From: an uncultured Clostridia bacterium
GTDB taxonomy: Bacteria; Bacillota; Clostridia; Christensenellales; Aristaeellaceae
Direction of reading: 5' to 3'
NCBI GenBank assembly: GCA_934647235.1
Contig: CAKUFG010000021.1
Coordinates: 1 to 51,784, forward strand
DNA length: 51,784 bases
In this document: one piece after another, positions 25,455 through 34,274 of the stretch
Position numbering within the stretch: the stretch's first letter is position 1
Layout: the number at the start of each line of letters is the position of its first letter
The notes under the pieces: model-generated
The model's input: only the letters and a program-made list of their open reading frames with translations
What the model was told of the DNA's origin: nothing
The model's database searches: none
Position numbers and translations under genes: made by a program

Positions 25455-26140
25455 TTTACCTCGAATTTATAGCCGACGCTCCACACCGTGCGGATCTGCC
25501 AGCCGTATTGCTCGCTGTCTGGCAGCTTTTCGCGCAGGCGCTTGATATGCACGTCCACCGTGCGGCTGTCGCCGAAGAAATCAAAGCCCCACACCTGCTC
25601 CAGCAGCTGCTCGCGGGTGAACACGCGGTTCTGATGCGAGGCCAGGAAGTACAGCACCTCCAGCTCCTTGGGGGGCATTTCCACAGGTTTGCCCTGATAG
25701 TATACCTCATACTTTTCCAGGCTGACCGTCAGCCCCGGGAAGGACAGGGTGTCCTTTTCACTGCTGGCGGGGGCGGAACGGCGCAGCACAGCCTTGACGC
25801 GGGCCAGCAGCTCCTTGCCCTCAAAGGGCTTGGTCATGTAATCGTCCGCGCCCAGCTCCAGGCCCAGCACCTTATCAAAGGTTTCCTCCTTGGCGGTCAG
25901 CATGATGATGGGAATCTGCGATATCTGCCGCACGGCGCGGCATACCTGCCAGCCGTCCATGCCCGGCAGCATGATATCCAGAATCATCAGGCTGGGGGGA
26001 TTTTGCTTGAAGGCGGCCAGCGCCTCATCCCCGCGGCCATAAACGGCCGTATCGTAGCCATCCTTTTCCAGATACAGCTTTACCAGCTGGGCGATGTTGG
26101 GATCGTCGTCCACAATCATGATCAGCGTTTTATCTTTCAT
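25451..26140 (-). CDS. OmpR/PhoB-family response regulator
   Basis: 229 residues. The receiver domain (1-115) has the acidic pair VDDD, the phosphorylated Asp in LMILDIMLPGMDGW, the Thr in MLTAKE and the Lys in TKPF. The C-terminal winged helix (about 130-225) ends with SRTVDVHIKRLREKLP and TVWSVGYKFE. Partner of the overlapping histidine kinase. Start ATG 26140 with GGAGGCAGCC before it; upstream codons in the same frame are non-coding-like. It follows mutS2 by 11 bases. Confidence 0.95.
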   Translation of the reverse strand: MKDKTLIMIVDDDPNIAQLVKLYLEKDGYDTAVYGRGDEALAAFKQNPPSLMILDIMLPGMDGWQVCRAVRQISQIPIIMLTAKEETFDKVLGLELGADDYMTKPFEGKELLARVKAVLRRSAPASSEKDTLSFPGLTVSLEKYEVYYQGKPVEMPPKELEVLYFLASHQNRVFTREQLLEQVWGFDFFGDSRTVDVHIKRLREKLPDSEQYGWQIRTVWSVGYKFEVK

Positions 26141-26151
26141 GGCTGCCTCCG

Positions 26152-28512
26152 TTAATTCAGCGTTACAATGGTGACGCCGCTTTCGCCCTCGCCGTACTGG
26201 CCCAGGCGGAAGGACTTGACGTGCGGGTAGGATCTGAGATGCCGCTGGATGCCCGCGCGCAGCGCGCCGGTGCCCTTGCCGTGCACGATGCACACCTCGT
26301 TCATGCCGGCCATCACGGCCTCGTCCAGGTATTTTTCCACCTCGATCAGCGCTTCATCCAGCGTCATGCCGCGCACGTCGCATTCCATGCGCACGGTGCG
26401 GCTGGCGGCCTGGGAGTGCACCAGCACGGTGGATTTTTGCTTTTTGGGCTTCTTTTCCTGCACCAGGCGAAGCTGGGACAGGTTGGCCTTTAATTTCATG
26501 ATGCCGGCCTGCAATTGCACATCGCCCTTGGCGTCAGGCTTGGACAGCACCGTGCCGCGCGTGTTCAGGTGCAGGATATCCACCGTATCGCCCACGTTCA
26601 GATCCTTGGGCGCAGGAGCCATCGACGCACCGCCCTGCAGCCCCTCGCTCAGGCCGTCCAGATTGTTCTGCATGCGCTTGCGCAGGGCGTTTACCTCGGC
26701 CTCGCGGCCCTCCGCGCCTTCCTTCTTCATGCGCTTGAGCTCCTGGATGACGCTTTCCGCCTCGCGGCGGGCGTTTTCCACAATGCGGCGGCCTTCCTCC
26801 TTGGCCTTGCGCTCGGCGGTCTTTTGCTTTTCCTCCATCTCCCGATAGAGGGTTTCGGCCTCGTTGCGCAGGCGGATGGTCTCAGCCCGTGCCTGCTCGG
26901 CAGCCTCGCGCTCGCGCTGCGCCACCTGGCGCTGATACTCCGCCCCGGCAATCACATCCTCAAAGCGGATATCGTTGGCCGACAGCAGCTCCTTAGCGCG
27001 GTCAATAATGCCCTGGCTCAAGCCCAGCTTGCGGCTGATTTCAAAGGCGTTGGATTTGCCCGGCACGCCGATGGACAGCCGGTAGGTAGGCCGCAGGGTG
27101 GCCACGTCAAACTCCACGCTGGCGTTTTCCACGCCGGGGGTGGACAGGGCGTAGGCCTTCAGCTCGCTGTAATGGGTTGTGGCCACGGTGCGCACCTGGC
27201 GCTTGAGCAGGGTATCCAGAATGGTCTGCGCCAGCGCCGCGCCCTCGGTGGGATCGGTGCCCGCGCCCAGCTCGTCAAACAGCACCAGATCGCGCTGCGT
27301 CACCTCGTTCATGATTTCCACAATGTTGGTCATGTGGGAGGAGAAGGTGGACAGCGACTGCTCGATGCTCTGCTCGTCGCCGATATCCGCGTATACCTGC
27401 TCGAATATGGACAGCTCGGTGCCCAGATTGCCCGGCACATGCAGGCCCGCCTGCGCCATCAGCGTCAGCAGGCCCACGGTTTTGAGCGTGACCGTCTTGC
27501 CGCCGGTGTTGGGGCCGGTAATGATCAGGGTGGTAAAATCCTGCCCCAGCCACAGATCGCAGGGCACTACCTTTTCGCGCGGAATCAGCGGATGCCGCAC
27601 GCGCACCAGCCTGATGCGTCCCTGATCGTTCATATGCGGCAGCACGGCGTTCATCTCGCGGGACAGATGCCCCTTGGCAAAGATGAAATCCAGGCGCGTG
27701 AGCACATAGATGTTGCCCTCGATCATCTCGCTCTGCGCGCCCACCTGGCCGGACAGCTCCAGCAGGATGCGCTCAATTTCCTCGCGCTCCTTGGCCTTCC
27801 ACTGCTTCAGGTCGTTGCCCAGCTCCACCACCGCCATGGGTTCGATAAACAGCGTGGCGCCCGTGCTGCTCTGATCGTGCACCAATCCGGGCACAAACTG
27901 GCGGTATTCCTGCTTGACAGGGATGCAGTAGCGGCCGTCGCGCACGGTGACGATGCTTTCCTGCAAGTACTTGGAAAAGCTGGCCCCATGCACCATGCTG
28001 TTCAGCTTTTCACGCACGCGCTCGTTGGACTGCTTGATATGGCGGCGGATATCGGCCAGCTGCGGGCTGGCGTGGTCGGACAGCTCTTCCTCGCTGATGA
28101 TCGCGCCGGTGATCGCATCCTCCAATTGGCGGAAGGTTTGCAGATGGCTGGCCAGCCCCGTGATGCGCGGCGTGTTGTCGCGGTCGGTCACCAGGGCGCT
28201 GCGGGCGGCGCGGGATGCGCGCAGGCACTCGGCCACGCTCAGCAGCGCCTTGGGGTTAAGCGCCGCGCCCTTGGCCGCCAGCGTCAGGTAGGGCCGCACA
28301 TCGGGAAAGCCGATCAGCGGGCTGTCGCCCAGGTAGGTCAGGATCACCTGCGCCTCCTCGGTTTCCTCCAGCGCCTCGTTCACCTGCGCAAGGTCGGACA
28401 GCGGCGTAAGCTTCAGGCAGGCCTCACGGCCCATATCGGTGACGGCAAATGACGCAAGCATGTCCAGAATTTTGGTAAATTCCAGCACGCGCAGCGTGCG
28501 TTCCTTCATCAT
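26152..28512 (-). CDS. mutS2: endonuclease MutS2
   Basis: 786 residues. The MutS core and clamp region is followed by the ATPase with Walker A ITGPNTGGKTVTLKT and Walker B LVLFDELGAGTDPTEGAALA. A coiled coil rich in Arg/Glu (about 520-620) comes next, then a KOW-like segment, and the C-terminal Smr nuclease domain (LDEALIEVEKYL, VHGKGTGALRAGI). MutS2 lacks the mismatch-recognition domain; in Firmicutes it acts on branched DNA and on collided ribosomes. Two ATGs at 28512 and 28509 follow GGAGGGG. First gene of an operon with a two-component system and ispE. Confidence 0.96.
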   Translation of the reverse strand: MMKERTLRVLEFTKILDMLASFAVTDMGREACLKLTPLSDLAQVNEALEETEEAQVILTYLGDSPLIGFPDVRPYLTLAAKGAALNPKALLSVAECLRASRAARSALVTDRDNTPRITGLASHLQTFRQLEDAITGAIISEEELSDHASPQLADIRRHIKQSNERVREKLNSMVHGASFSKYLQESIVTVRDGRYCIPVKQEYRQFVPGLVHDQSSTGATLFIEPMAVVELGNDLKQWKAKEREEIERILLELSGQVGAQSEMIEGNIYVLTRLDFIFAKGHLSREMNAVLPHMNDQGRIRLVRVRHPLIPREKVVPCDLWLGQDFTTLIITGPNTGGKTVTLKTVGLLTLMAQAGLHVPGNLGTELSIFEQVYADIGDEQSIEQSLSTFSSHMTNIVEIMNEVTQRDLVLFDELGAGTDPTEGAALAQTILDTLLKRQVRTVATTHYSELKAYALSTPGVENASVEFDVATLRPTYRLSIGVPGKSNAFEISRKLGLSQGIIDRAKELLSANDIRFEDVIAGAEYQRQVAQREREAAEQARAETIRLRNEAETLYREMEEKQKTAERKAKEEGRRIVENARREAESVIQELKRMKKEGAEGREAEVNALRKRMQNNLDGLSEGLQGGASMAPAPKDLNVGDTVDILHLNTRGTVLSKPDAKGDVQLQAGIMKLKANLSQLRLVQEKKPKKQKSTVLVHSQAASRTVRMECDVRGMTLDEALIEVEKYLDEAVMAGMNEVCIVHGKGTGALRAGIQRHLRSYPHVKSFRLGQYGEGESGVTIVTLN

Positions 28513-28532
28513 GGAGCACCCCTCCTTGGGAT

Positions 28533-28561
28533 AGTGTAAGCGGCGCGGCGGGCCCGCGCAA
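28533..28561 (-). promoter_or_regulatory. promoter of the mutS2 operon
   Basis: TTGCGC, 17-base spacer, TACACT on the minus strand, in the 104-base gap after the U32 peptidase gene. No clear hairpin terminator is seen in that gap, so some read-through from the upstream operon is possible. Confidence 0.5.
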
Positions 28562-28616
28562 GCGCTTTGGGCAAAAGTTCAAAAAAGGTTTTCAGATTGT
28601 TAGCATTTGGAAGCGC

Positions 28617-30956
28617 TTATTCCACGCCGCGGTCAAACCGCTCGGCAAAGCAGGGGATTTCGGCACTCCCGCCCTCCCGCAGCGCGCGATAGGCGCGCAG
28701 GATGTGCAGCGCCTCCTGCGGCTCCTCCAGCGTGAAATCCAACAGCCAGTGCAGCCTGAGGCTGGCCAGCGCGGCCAGCGACCGCACCTGGCAGGATAGC
28801 AGCTGTACCAGGCATCCCGCGTCCATGTGCACAGGCAGCAGCGGAAAGCGCTCGCCCATGCGGTCGGTCAGCGCATGTCCGGCGCAGCCGCGCCCCTGAG
28901 CGCACAAACGACAGCCTTGCCGTTCGCCCGAAAGCCCCAGCGCTGTGCGCGCCGGGCAGTGATTCAAATACATCAGCCGCGCACGGCCATACACAGGCAG
29001 GATGAGCTGCGCGGCGGGGCGCTTTTCCAATAGATCGGCAATTTCGCGCGCCGTCAGCTCACGGGGTAGGGTTTGCTGCTGAACGCCCTGGGCAAGCAGC
29101 AAATCGCTGGCCAGATCGTTCCACACCGGCACGCCCTCGCCCGCCATCAGCGGAGCCGGGCAGGCAGGCAGCTGTCCTGCGCTGCCCAGGCATACGCGCA
29201 GGCCGCGTGCCGCAATCTGCGCGGTCAGGCGGGCCAGCTCCACATCCGTCAACTGCACAGGCAGCGCCACCCAGGCCGTGTCCGGCAGCTGAGACAACGC
29301 CTGCGAGAAGGCAGGCTCGGTAATATCCAGCGGCGCATAGATCACCTGATCCGCGCCGTTTTCCAGCAGCGCACTGCACAGGGCGGGGTCGGTCGCCTGG
29401 GCAAACAGCTGCGGCGGCACATCCTCCCGCGCGGGCAGCGCAGGGGCAGGCGGATACGGCCCCGCCGAAGGCAGCCTGTGCGCGGCGATTCTTGCCTCGC
29501 GCAGCTGCGCCAGCGCCTCGCGCCGCAGGGCGTTGAGCGCGGCGGCGGGCAGGTAGGCGTTCTCGCCCGTCACCGTCAGATCGCGCAGGATGTAGGCAGT
29601 ATCGCCCGTTTTTTCCAGCGCGCGGCGGGCACGGATTTCATCCAGCGGGGCGCTCTGCGCGCTCTGAACGATTTCGCCTGAGACCGTCGCCTGCGCGCGG
29701 TCGTCCTGCACGGTCAGCACGGCGGGGTGGCCGGGCTGCGCCGTCAGCTGCGCGTTAAACTGTACGCGCGGCAAGGCGGCGGCCTGATAGCTGGCCCGCG
29801 CGGCGGAAAGCTGCGCCTCGTCGTCGATGCGCACCGCCGCATCGCCCGTCTGGGCAGGATGGTGCAGCCGCAGGGTAGCCAGGCTGCCGGCAAGCGTTTC
29901 AGGGCCGCTGTAGATGATATCCTGCTCCCTCGCGCCGCGCAGCTGCAGGCCGTCGCCGTTATGCAGCGTTTTGCTCAGCTGCACCTGCGCCAGCCACACA
30001 TCGCCCTTGCGGGATACGCGCTGCACTGTGCCGATGTCCACGCCCGCGCTGGATACGCGCTGGGGGTTCATCACCTGCGCGTCGCGCGCGCCAAAGGCAT
30101 AGCCGGGATAGAACGTGCGCGAGAACACCTGCGACAGCGCCTCGCGCTCTGCTGCGCCGGCAGGGGCAAAGCGTCCGGCGCGCAGCGCGTCCAGCGCGCC
30201 GCGATAGGCGCGGGTGACGACCGCCACATACTCGGGCCGCTTGAGCCGCCCTTCGATTTTAAGCGAGCACACCCCGGCCTCGGCCAGCGCCTTCACCTGA
30301 TCGCGCAGGCACAGATCGCGCGGGGACAGCCACGCGCGCGTTTCCCCCTGCCAGGTATAGGGCAGTCGGCAGGGCTGCGCGCAGCGCCCGCGGTTGCCGC
30401 TGCGCCCGCCGATCAGCCCCGAGTACCGGCACTGACCGCTGACGCACACGCACTGCGCGCCATGGACAAACACCTCGGTTTCCACCCCGGTATCCGCCAC
30501 GGCGCGGATCGCGTCCAGCGTGCACTCGCGCGCCAGCACCACGCGGCGCATGCCAAGAGAGCGCGCCAGGCGCGCGCCCGCCGCGTTATGCAGGGCCATC
30601 TGCGTGCTGGCATGCACGCACAGGTGCGGAAACTCGCGCGCAATCAGGTTGAGCACGCCCAGATCCTGCACCAGCACCGCGTCGGCGCGCAAATCAGACA
30701 GCATGCGCAAGGTATCGCGCACGCCGTCCAATTCGCGCTGCTTCACCAGCGTATTGACCGTTACATACACGCGGCGGCCGTAAAAATGATATAGATCGAT
30801 GACCTGCCTGAGCTCCTGCTGCGAAAACCCGGCGGATGCGCGCGCGCCAAAGGCCGCCGCGCCCAGATAGATGGCGTCGGCGCCGCTGCACAGTGCGGCC
30901 ATAGCCGCCTCATAGCTGCCGGCAGGAGCCAGCAATTCGGGAATATGCTCAGCCAT
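28617..30956 (-). CDS. U32-family peptidase-like protein (RlhA/YdcP type)
   Basis: 779 residues, the long form with a DUF3656-like middle part. The N-terminus PELLAPAGSYEAAMAALCSG, the VNTLVKQREL strand, ASTQMALHN and the Cys-rich segment QCVCVSGQCRYSGLIGGRSG then GRCAQPC are diagnostic of U32. Four Cys more lie near the C-terminus (HCPARTALG, RQGCRLCAQGRGC), suggesting an iron-sulfur cluster. Relatives hydroxylate C2501 of 23S rRNA (RlhA); others act in ubiquinone synthesis or are labelled collagenase. The rRNA role is inferred from the long architecture only. It starts inside the zapA end (8-base overlap). Confidence 0.88.
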   Translation of the reverse strand: MAEHIPELLAPAGSYEAAMAALCSGADAIYLGAAAFGARASAGFSQQELRQVIDLYHFYGRRVYVTVNTLVKQRELDGVRDTLRMLSDLRADAVLVQDLGVLNLIAREFPHLCVHASTQMALHNAAGARLARSLGMRRVVLARECTLDAIRAVADTGVETEVFVHGAQCVCVSGQCRYSGLIGGRSGNRGRCAQPCRLPYTWQGETRAWLSPRDLCLRDQVKALAEAGVCSLKIEGRLKRPEYVAVVTRAYRGALDALRAGRFAPAGAAEREALSQVFSRTFYPGYAFGARDAQVMNPQRVSSAGVDIGTVQRVSRKGDVWLAQVQLSKTLHNGDGLQLRGAREQDIIYSGPETLAGSLATLRLHHPAQTGDAAVRIDDEAQLSAARASYQAAALPRVQFNAQLTAQPGHPAVLTVQDDRAQATVSGEIVQSAQSAPLDEIRARRALEKTGDTAYILRDLTVTGENAYLPAAALNALRREALAQLREARIAAHRLPSAGPYPPAPALPAREDVPPQLFAQATDPALCSALLENGADQVIYAPLDITEPAFSQALSQLPDTAWVALPVQLTDVELARLTAQIAARGLRVCLGSAGQLPACPAPLMAGEGVPVWNDLASDLLLAQGVQQQTLPRELTAREIADLLEKRPAAQLILPVYGRARLMYLNHCPARTALGLSGERQGCRLCAQGRGCAGHALTDRMGERFPLLPVHMDAGCLVQLLSCQVRSLAALASLRLHWLLDFTLEEPQEALHILRAYRALREGGSAEIPCFAERFDRGVE

Positions 30957-31200
30957 GCGTGCTTTCGTCCAGCTTTCTGCGCAGGCGCGTGTTATCGTCC
31001 TGCGATTTTACCAGCTCGTCCGCCAGTGTCAGGGCGGCCATCACGGCGGCGGCCTCGCGGTTGATGATGCCCGCGGCCATCAGCTCGCGCATTTTGCGAT
31101 CTACCAGGCTGGCCACGCGCTGGGTATGCTCGGGCGAATCCGCGCTGGTCAGGGTGTAATCGCGCCCGGCGATCTGCACGCTCAGGGTGGTGTGTTCCAT
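30949..31200 (-). CDS. zapA: cell division protein ZapA
   Basis: 83 residues. TTLSVQIAGRDYTLTS at the N-terminus and the following MRELMAAG...AAVMAALTLADEL helix are typical of ZapA, which cross-links FtsZ filaments. Start ATG 31200 with AGGAG upstream; an earlier ATG at 31233 has no ribosome site. It overlaps the U32 gene, a pairing common in Firmicutes. Middle gene of a three-gene run. Confidence 0.9.
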   Translation of the reverse strand: MEHTTLSVQIAGRDYTLTSADSPEHTQRVASLVDRKMRELMAAGIINREAAAVMAALTLADELVKSQDDNTRLRRKLDESTHG

Positions 31201-31239
31201 GGAATGCTCCTTTATGCTGCGAATGGGGGTCATTTTCGC

Positions 31240-31270
31240 AGAGAAGCCCGCCCAAGCGGGCCCTCTGCTG
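31240..31270 (-). other. GC hairpin between ppi and zapA
   Basis: GCAGAG and GGCCCGC pair with GCGGGC and CTCTGC in the gap between the isomerase and zapA genes. No T tract follows on the minus strand, so it is at most a weak terminator or a message-stability element. Confidence 0.4.
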
Positions 31271-31275
31271 CTGTT

Positions 31276-31800
31276 TTACAGCTTTTCAAACGGATAATCG
31301 CGTCCCTGCGCATCCACGCGGATGGAGGCGATCACCTGCGGCTCCAGCGGCTTATCCGCACGGTCGCGGCGCACGTTCTGGATGCGGTCGGCATGCTCCA
31401 GGCCCTTGGTTACGCGGCCGAAGGCGGCGTAGCTGCCATCCAGATGCGGGGATACGCTGGTCATGATAAAGAACTGCGAGCCGGCGGAATTGGGGCGCAT
31501 GCTGCGCGCCATGGACAATACGCCCGGCGTATGCTTGATGGGGTTGGCCACGCCGTTGCGCTCAAACTCGCCGCGGATGGAATAGCCGGGGCCGCCCATG
31601 CCGGTGCCCTGCGGGTCGCCGCCCTGAATCATAAAATTGGGGATAACGCGATGGAAAATCAGTCCGTCATAGAAGCCGCTGTTGGCCAGGGAGATGAAGT
31701 TGCCCACGGACTGGGGCGCATGCTCGGGATACAGCTCTCCCTCCATCACAGAGCCGTCCTTCATGGTGATTACAAACGTAGGATGAAAATAATCCTGCAT
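31276..31800 (-). CDS. cyclophilin-type peptidyl-prolyl isomerase
   Basis: 174 residues, cytoplasmic (no signal). The cyclophilin core is clear: FYDGLIFHRVIPNFMIQGGD with the active-site Arg, GTGMGGPGYSI, GVLSMARS and SAGSQFFIM. It accelerates folding at proline bonds. Start ATG 31800 with GGAGG eight bases before it; an upstream start at 31815 is less likely. Own promoter at 31855-31883. Confidence 0.95.
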   Translation of the reverse strand: MQDYFHPTFVITMKDGSVMEGELYPEHAPQSVGNFISLANSGFYDGLIFHRVIPNFMIQGGDPQGTGMGGPGYSIRGEFERNGVANPIKHTPGVLSMARSMRPNSAGSQFFIMTSVSPHLDGSYAAFGRVTKGLEHADRIQNVRRDRADKPLEPQVIASIRVDAQGRDYPFEKL

Positions 31801-31854
31801 GGCAGTGTCCTCCAATTTCTAATCGTTCAGCGGATAGCCTTCTATCCATATTAA

Positions 31855-31883
31855 ATGATAGAACGAACGGGCGCTTTTGTCAA
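31855..31883 (-). promoter_or_regulatory. promoter of the isomerase-zapA-U32 run
   Basis: TTGACA, 17-base spacer, TATCAT on the minus strand, 54 bases before the start codon. Confidence 0.75.
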
Positions 31884-31905
31884 TGCAAAAGGCCTTTCGC
31901 GGGCA

Positions 31906-31938
31906 TAAAAACAGGGCGGAATTACACACTCCGCCCCG
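31906..31938 (-). terminator. terminator after the MGMT-domain gene
   Basis: GGGGCGGA pairs with TCCGCCCT around a nine-base loop and is followed on the minus strand by TGTTTTTAT. Confidence 0.85.
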
Positions 31939-31942
31939 TTAT

Positions 31943-32248
31943 TTATTCATCTTCCTCCCGCCACTGAAAGCGCATGTCCGCATGGTTATCATCCCGCAGG
32001 GGCACACCCTCGTCGCGCAGCAGCCCGGCCTGCTCGGGCCAGCCGGGAGCCAGCCGCCCCGCATGGTTGACCACCCGGTGGCAGGGATACTCCCCATACA
32101 GGCTGGCGTCGCGCAGCACGCGGCCCACCAGACGGGCATTTTTCTCCCACCCAATCAGGCGGGCAATCTGTCCATAGGTGGCCACCCGGCCGAGCGGAAT
32201 CTCGCTCACCGCAGCCAGAATTTCATAGATCAGCCTTTCGTCCGTCAT
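31943..32248 (-). CDS. MGMT-family DNA-binding protein
   Basis: 101 residues, only the C-terminal domain of O6-alkylguanine-DNA alkyltransferase: IPLGRVATYGQIARLIGWEK, ARLVGRVLR and the active-site motif PCHRVV. The reactive Cys is kept, unlike in alkyltransferase-like (ATL) proteins, where it is Trp or Ala. The short form could repair alkylated guanine directly or recruit excision repair. It follows DegV by 5 bases and is coupled to it. Ends at the terminator 31906-31938. Confidence 0.88.
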   Translation of the reverse strand: MTDERLIYEILAAVSEIPLGRVATYGQIARLIGWEKNARLVGRVLRDASLYGEYPCHRVVNHAGRLAPGWPEQAGLLRDEGVPLRDDNHADMRFQWREEDE

Positions 32249-32253
32249 GCGTT

Positions 32254-33150
32254 TTACTTGGGATCTTCATGCGTGCGCTGATCGCCCAGGAAGAACACCG
32301 CCACCGTGCCCGGCCCGCAGTGCGCGCCGATGATGGTGCCGATTTTGAGCAGATGCACATCGGCCTTGGGGAATTCCGCGCAGATTTCCGCCCGCGCGCG
32401 CTCGCCGTCCACCGGATCGTCGCTGTGGCAGATCAGGCACTTGCCGCTGTAGTTTACACCATCCTGCACATGATTGCGCATCACGCGGATGGTCTCCTTG
32501 ACCGCGTTGGCGCGGCCGCGCACCTTATCGTAGGCAATGATGCGGCCTTCGTCGTTCAGGCGCATGATGGGGCAGATATTCAGGATGGTAGCGATGGTGG
32601 CCGTCGCGCCGGACATGCGCCCGCTGCGGCGGAAGTAGGTCAGATCCGTGGAGAAGAACTGATGATGAATGCGCCCGCAGTTCTTCACCGCCCAGTCGGC
32701 GGCTTCCTCAATGCCCATGCCCTGATCGCGCAGATCGGCCACCAGGTCTACCAGCAGGCCGTAGCCGCCGCAGGAGCACAGCGAATCCACCACCATCATG
32801 CGGTGGCCGTCGATCTTGCCATCCAGCTCGCGGGCGGCGTTCATGGCGTTGTTGACCGAGGCAGACATGCCCGAGCCGAAGGCGATATGCAGCACATCGC
32901 CGTGCTTGAGCTGCTCGGTAAAAAAGTCAATATAACGCTCGGTATTGATCTGCGAGGTTTGGGGAATCGCGCCCTCACGCATGGCTTGATAAAACTTTTC
33001 CAGCATGCCGGGGTTGCGCTCCATATCGTCCTCGCGCTCCACGCCGTCCAGCACGTAGGTGTAAAAGATCACGGGAATATCGCGCTGCTGGCAGTAATCA
33101 TAAGGCAGATCTACGGTAGAACCGCAGGTAAGAATGAATTTCCGATCCAT
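32254..33150 (-). CDS. DegV family fatty-acid-binding protein
   Basis: 298 residues. The opening FILTCGSTVDLPYDYCQQRD, TSQINTERY, the GSGMSASVNNA loop and the late FRRSGRMSGATATIATILNI are DegV hallmarks. DegV/FakB proteins bind a fatty acid and present it to the kinase FakA; FakA is not in this window. Start ATG 33150 with GGAGG upstream; the frame extends further to 33219 but without a ribosome site. A possible extended -10 (TGTTACAAT, near 33191-33199) lies upstream. Confidence 0.93.
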   Translation of the reverse strand: MDRKFILTCGSTVDLPYDYCQQRDIPVIFYTYVLDGVEREDDMERNPGMLEKFYQAMREGAIPQTSQINTERYIDFFTEQLKHGDVLHIAFGSGMSASVNNAMNAARELDGKIDGHRMMVVDSLCSCGGYGLLVDLVADLRDQGMGIEEAADWAVKNCGRIHHQFFSTDLTYFRRSGRMSGATATIATILNICPIMRLNDEGRIIAYDKVRGRANAVKETIRVMRNHVQDGVNYSGKCLICHSDDPVDGERARAEICAEFPKADVHLLKIGTIIGAHCGPGTVAVFFLGDQRTHEDPK

Positions 33151-33351
33151 GGCCGATCGCCCTCCGTCAGTGTAATGTGGAATACATATATTGTAACAAA
33201 TTATGCGCCCAAAATCCACTGCGAAATGCCTTTTCCGCCCTCTCCCATGCGTAGAAAAACCGCTCTACTGCCAGTGGAGTGCGCAATCCGGTTTATTTTA
33301 TATCCCGTCTAACACAAAAATGCCCGCCGGATGCAAAATTCTGCCCACCGG

Positions 33352-33380
33352 CACATTCTTCCATCGGGCGGCATAGAATA
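33352..33380 (+). promoter_or_regulatory. possible sporulation-type promoter of the LysM gene
   Basis: The sequence CACATT, 14 bases, CATAGAAT resembles the mother-cell sigma-E consensus, and GCATAGAATA (33371-33380) matches the sigma-K -10 pattern GCATAnnATA. No good sigma-A promoter is seen in the 190-base gap. Speculative without knowing whether the organism forms spores. Confidence 0.35.
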
Positions 33381-33410
33381 AAGCGAATCATCCATGGGAG
33401 GTGCCGTCCA

Positions 33411-34187
33411 ATGTCCGATAATACCACCACGCGCCCCGACGATACATCCTGCGCCTATACCTATACGGTCAAGCGCGGAGACAGCTTTTACCTCATCGCC
33501 CGCCGCCTGGGCGTGCCGCTGCGCGATCTGATGAACGCCAACCCCGATATTCATCCTGCCCGGCTGATGGTAGGCGACGAGCTGTGCATCCCCTCCTGTG
33601 CGGATCACGAGGCGCAGGAGCCCGCGCCGTTGCCCGACAAATTTCCTGTGCCCGATATGCCCGACGCAGGCAACCAGCCCGCACCGCTGCCCGACAGTTT
33701 TCCTGTGCCCGATATGCCCGACGCAGGCAACCAGCCCGCGCCGCTGCCCGACAAATTTCCTGTGCCCGATATGCCCGACGCAGGCAACCAGCCCGCACCG
33801 CTGCCCGACAGTTTCCCTGTGCCCGACGCGCCCGGCATTGAGCCAGGCAAGCCCGAGTTTGTCACCTGCCCTGAAAACCGCCGAGCCGTGGTGCAGGAGG
33901 GGCAGACCGTGGCCGACCTGCAATTGGAATACGACCGCAGCTTCCACACCCTGGAGGCCGCCAACCCCACGCTGGATCTGGACGATCTGAAGGCCGGCCA
34001 GACCGTGTGCGTGCCGCCGGTCAACCTGCCCTGCGCGCTGCCCGCCAGCGTGGTGCTGGGAGAGGGCGAAACGCTGGAAAGCCTTTCCGTGCGCTTCAAC
34101 CTGCCCGTGGCCACCCTGCTGCGTGCCAATCCCTGCCTGGCCCCGGACGATTTTGCCCAGGGCGTTACCGTCAAGCTGCCCCAGTAA
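33411..34187 (+). CDS. LysM-repeat protein with proline-rich linker
   Basis: 258 residues, no signal peptide. An N-terminal LysM domain (about 16-61, YTVKRGDSFYLIARRLGVPL) is followed by four 19-residue Pro/Asp-rich repeats (about 70-140, QPAPLPDKFPVPDMPDAG). Two weaker LysM-like domains follow (about 157-202 and 213-257). LysM domains bind peptidoglycan sugars. Cytoplasmic LysM proteins of this layout in Clostridia include spore-coat assembly factors, and the promoter looks mother-cell-like, so a spore role is a guess. Start ATG 33411 with GGGAGG upstream. The protein has several scattered Cys. Confidence 0.8.
   Translation: MSDNTTTRPDDTSCAYTYTVKRGDSFYLIARRLGVPLRDLMNANPDIHPARLMVGDELCIPSCADHEAQEPAPLPDKFPVPDMPDAGNQPAPLPDSFPVPDMPDAGNQPAPLPDKFPVPDMPDAGNQPAPLPDSFPVPDAPGIEPGKPEFVTCPENRRAVVQEGQTVADLQLEYDRSFHTLEAANPTLDLDDLKAGQTVCVPPVNLPCALPASVVLGEGETLESLSVRFNLPVATLLRANPCLAPDDFAQGVTVKLPQ
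33618..33830 (+). repeat. four 57-base coding repeats arranged as a duplicated dimer
   Basis: Units alternate between a Lys codon (PDK) and a Ser codon (PDS), with matching silent differences (GCGCCG versus GCACCG). This shows that a two-unit block of 114 bases was duplicated as a whole. Confidence 0.85.
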
Positions 34188-34199
34188 CGGGGCGCATCT

Positions 34200-34239
34200 G
34201 CCCGGAGGCGCGCTGCGTCTTCGGGCGGTTTGTGTTTTG
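34200..34239 (+). terminator. terminator after the LysM gene
   Basis: A 12-base stem (GCCCGGAGGCGC with GCGTCTTCGGGC) with a three-base loop, followed by GGTTTGTGTTTT. Confidence 0.7.
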
Positions 34240-34241
34240 CC

Positions 34242-34266
34242 GGGCGAAAAATCACCGTTTTGGATT
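34242..34266 (-). other. fossil of the kinase-gene 3' end upstream of copy 3
   Basis: CGAAAAATCACCGTTTTGGA, reading toward copy 3, matches the last codons of the kinase-like gene (the GKITVY-stop region, 2502-2520 on the other strand). It precedes the shared promoter here exactly as it does in copies 1 and 2. It is non-coding at this site. Confidence 0.65.
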
Positions 34267-34274
34267 TTCTCTGC

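Noticed and set aside
26515..28452. A 645-codon plus-strand open frame opposite mutS2
   Set aside because: Shadow of mutS2 codon bias; the minus-strand protein has all MutS2 motifs.
28560..28618. Terminator made of the two AAGCGCTT sites in the mutS2-U32 gap
   Set aside because: Each AAGCGCTT is self-palindromic. The 43 bases between them do not support a compact hairpin, and there is no T tract at the right place.
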